Of a stretch of 64,000 nucleotides of DNA, positions 61,306 to 64,000 are shown piece after piece. The notes beneath the pieces are model-generated. The model was not told the DNA's origin, made no database searches, and saw only the letters and a list, made by a program, of their open reading frames with translations. The stretch is from Antilocapra americana. Lineage: Eukaryota > Chordata > Mammalia > Artiodactyla > Antilocapridae. The stretch's first letter is position 1, and each line of letters begins with the position of its first letter. Both the position numbers and the translations under genes were made by a program. The stretch lies in the NCBI GenBank assembly GCA_007570785.1, contig ML660777.1, positions 10,186,243 through 10,250,242 of the forward strand, written 5' to 3'.

Positions 61306-61400
61306 TAGCTTTTCAACTGTGATTCAGTGTGTCTGGAGGGACACACAGGAATCCATAGTTTTTACAAGCACCACTGATGGTTTTGTGTCAGTGGTCTATG
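61246..61400 (+). mobile_element. MER5A-type hAT fragment
   Basis: gttgttctcaaactttagta, agtaaaatgcagattcctag and gtgattcagtgtgtctggag follow MER5A. Confidence 0.5.
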
Positions 61401-61754
61401 GCGTAGACTTAGATATGGTCTTGGTTGTTCTTTCCAAAGATGGCTCCTCTTCTCTGGAAAGTTACCTTACTCAAAGAACAAGGCAAAAGTGAGAAAAGAG
61501 AATTAATTACTCAATTTCACATTCTGGCTTTATCTACGTTGCTTTTAAAATAAAACATTTCGTTTTACCTTGGTCCTAAAATCTCTCATTGATCTCACAG
61601 AAAGAGCAGGACTTGGAGGAAAGTAGTAAAAATTAGAAATGAAACTGGACTCACTCATGGACTATCATGCTCCTGACAGTGCTACTAAAGGGTCATTTGT
61701 GTGAAAACATAATATTTGAACATGTGAAAAAAAAATGAGCATGTGTCTTCTACT

Positions 61755-61979
61755 TGAAAGAAAGTGAAAGTTAGTTGCTCAGTTGTGTCTGATTTTTTGT
61801 GACCCTGTGGACTGTAGTCCATCAGCTTCTGTTCATGAGGATGTCCAGGCAAAAATACTGGAGTGGGTTGTGCCCTCCTGCAGGGGATCTTCCTGACCCA
61901 GAGATCAAATCTGTGTCTCTTATGTCTCCTGCATTGACAGGCAGGTTCTTTACCACTGGCACCACCTGGGAAGCCCCAA
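61755..61979 (-). mobile_element. Bov-tA SINE
   Basis: Reverse: gttgctcagttgtgtctgat to gcaccacctgggaagcccc. Confidence 0.85.
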
Positions 61980-62189
61980 TAGGTAGTAGAGGCAGGGTAT
62001 AAACAAGGTTCCCAAGCCTTTGTTCTTTCTGCTAGTCCTTAGGTTTATCTAACATCGACCAGTCTAGTGACCAAAATTAAGTGAGGGTATGTTTGCCAGC
62101 CAAGCTGTGTTAAAGTTGGAGTAGGACCAGCACTGAGGTGCATGCAACGTTCCTTTTCAAATTCAATAAAGAAAAACAGGTTCAGGGTG

Positions 62190-62800
62190 CATGTTCATTC
62201 ATTAATGAGTGAGTGGACAAACATAATGTGGGCTCTCCATACAATAGAATAATTATTGGTCATCAAAAGGAATGAAGTCCTGATCCATGCTGCTACAGTA
62301 TGGACGAACCTTGAAAACATGCTAAGTGAAAGCACGGGACAGTCACAAAGGCCACGTAGTATAACCTGTAATTCCGTTTATAAGCAATGTACAGGGTATA
62401 CAAATTTATAGAGACAGAAAGTAGATTAGTGCCTGTTGGAAGCTGAAGGAAGACGGGAGGGGGAGGTGACTGCTGATGGTCATGAGGTTTATTTTTGGAG
62501 TGATGAAATTTTTGGAATTGTAAGTGGTGATGGCTGCACAACCCTGTAAATATAGTAAAAACCACTGAATTGTACACTTTATTTATTTTTTTTTATATTT
62601 ATTTTTATTTATTTGGCTACTCTGGGTCTTTAGTTGTGCCATGTGGGATCTAGTTCCCTGTGCAGGGATTGAACCCAGTCCCCCTGCATTGGGAGCACAG
62701 AGTCCTAGCCACTGGACCACCAGGGAAGTCCCTGAATTGTACACTTTAAATGGATGAATTTTCCAGCGTGTAAATCATATCCCCAAAGAAAAAAAGGTCA
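62190..62800 (+). mobile_element. L1M 3' end carrying a CHR SINE
   Basis: ttgaaaacatgctaagtgaa, atagagacagaaagtagatt, gagtgatgaaatttttggaa and accactgaattgtacacttt give the L1 3' end. After the SINE it finishes with atggatgaattttccagcgt and an A run. Confidence 0.7.
62582..62731 (-). mobile_element. CHR-type SINE with 17 bp target duplication
   Basis: Reverse: T-rich tail, gggatctagttccctgtgca, ggattgaacccagtccccct, accaccagggaagtcc. Perfect ctgaattgtacacttta at 62565-62581 and 62732-62748. Confidence 0.95.
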
Positions 62801-62814
62801 TATTCTAGCTTCTG

Positions 62815-63030
62815 ACAGGCTGGAAATCAGACTCGGCTGCCAGCTCTGTGACTACAGGCAGGTTATCTGGACTCTTCAAGCCTCAAGTTTAATCTCACTT
62901 CTAAAATAGAAATGGTAACAGAATGTGAACCTTGACGAGTTATCGTGAGGATTCAGAGAGTTAAACCATGGCAGACTCTTGGCCCCATGCCTGGCACAGA
63001 GCGATTACTTCAGACATGTCGGCTACTACC
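62815..63030 (+). mobile_element. MIR SINE
   Basis: cagactcggctgccagctct, cgtgaggattcagagagtta and catgcctggcacagagcgat follow MIR. Confidence 0.6.
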
Positions 63031-63882
63031 TCTGGAGAGAAAGTTGTGTGGAAAGGGATTTTACAGATTGGCGCAGGTCGAACAGGAAGAGTGATTGGCT
63101 GGAATCCTTAGCTGGGAAGTCATGGCTTTTCTCTTCCCATAGGCAGAGAGCAGAATGAGCCAGGGCTGGAGCTGCCCACATAGATCTTTAAAACCAGAAC
63201 TCAATTTCCACCTCATCCCGATTGTTTTTAGGGCTCATGTCAATAACTGAGGATTATTGTGCAACTAATTCTGAATACTTCAGAAAAACTTTAGGCAAAA
63301 ATTTAGAAAGGTTGTTTGTACCTAAACTTGTTTTAAAAATCATACCTACTTTATGATTGTTTTATTTCACATCTCTGCTTAGTCATGGGTACTCTGTTTT
63401 CAAAAATTATTTTTGCATGGAACCAAATCTTAATACAAAACAAAGACCCTTTTAAAGGGAATTGAAACAGTTCCTGAAGAGATTATAATTTGGATTGTTC
63501 AATACCCAAAAGGTTGTTTATTGGGTTGTACTGGATTAGAACTTGAGTTAATCTTTTAAATATACTTGTTTATATGGCCAGTTTATCTACTTATTAAGTG
63601 AGATACAGCTTTAATGAGGTCTACTTTTCATTTTGAAGGTAGAAACATTTGCCCCCAAACCAAGGGGTAAGGCATTGCTGTATATCCCTATATTAATGTC
63701 CCACCTATGAATTGCCTATTCTTCCCTTAAAATATGGAGATGTTTAAGTATTATTGAAGAAAAACTGTTCTTCCACCCAAATACAATTATTAGAAAGAAA
63801 AAAAAACCTGTTGATGCTTTGTTAAGTAATTTTTAAATTTGGTACGTCTGTCGTATTAATAGCCGTTTGTTTTTCCTTGTAG

Positions 63883-64000
63883 CTTGGGGAAGGGCAGCTG
63901 CCGCCATGCTGCTCTGCGGTCTCATCATCCTGGTGATCTGCTTCATCCTCTCCTTCTTTGCCCTCTGTGGACCCCAAATGCTTGTCTTCCTGAGAGTGAT
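63883..64000 (+). CDS. PERP: PERP exon 2 (cut by window end)
   Basis: Continues PERP from the split Ala codon. The acceptor is TTTTTCCTTGTAG, ending at 63882. The translation begins [19 protein letters not shown] and runs through [14 protein letters not shown] to the window edge, leaving a partial codon. It contains the second membrane segment (about 18 hydrophobic residues after the four alanines) and the start of the following conserved PERP segment. Compared with the human sequence I remember, two Phe in the membrane segment are Leu (MLFCGF to MLLCGL). The frame continues exon 1 in the right phase (187 bases, then 2 to finish the codon). The remaining membrane segments and the C-terminus lie outside the window. 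Confidence 0.95.

Noticed and set aside
63324..63333. Single p53 half-sites (here aaacttgttt; also 18946-18955 and 51730-51739)
   Set aside because: PERP is a p53 target, but a response element needs two adjacent half-sites. Isolated ones occur by chance in 64 kb.

Overview
This is ruminant nuclear DNA, most likely from cattle or a close relative. Ruminant-specific repeats lie throughout: BovB (RTE-type) LINE fragments, some twenty-five Bov-tA/BOV-A2-type SINEs, CHR-type tRNA-Glu SINEs and 3' ends of a ruminant L1. Older mammalian repeats (MIR, L2, L1M, MER5A, old LTRs) lie beneath. There are no bacterial or viral operons, CRISPR arrays or tRNA/rRNA genes. Almost every long reading frame here is chance, or is antisense to a repeat or CpG island.

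Two protein-coding genes are supported, arranged head to head. On the minus strand, ARFGEF3 (BIG3) contributes coding exon 1 (13838-13754, inside a CpG island) and a 52-base exon 2 (6824-6773); the rest lies beyond position 1. On the plus strand, PERP contributes exon 1 (53345-53531, in a second CpG island) and the start of exon 2 (63883 to the window end), with a 10.35 kb intron between. The start codons are about 39.5 kb apart and point away from each other, as I recall for the human 6q23.3 locus in mirror image. The two proteins have no known joint pathway; the link is positional.

Layout: 1-6772 ARFGEF3 intron 2 (part); 6825-13753 ARFGEF3 intron 1, with an old LTR and a 34-36 bp minisatellite; 13.4-14.4 kb ARFGEF3 promoter island; 14.4-53.0 kb intergenic, almost all transposon-derived, with an inverted duplication, several nested insertions and one processed pseudogene; 53.0-53.6 kb PERP promoter island; 53.5-63.9 kb PERP intron 1.

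The observations I would follow first are these. The PERP first extracellular loop is about nine codons shorter between its two cysteines than in human or mouse. A ~380 bp inverted repeat with arms matching at about nine bases in ten lies at 17.1-18.5 kb. A 103 bp perfect copy of an L1 stretch is pasted into a neighbouring BovB with flanking 12 bp direct repeats. A four-deep transposon nest fills 47.6-51.6 kb. I found no new multi-gene system.
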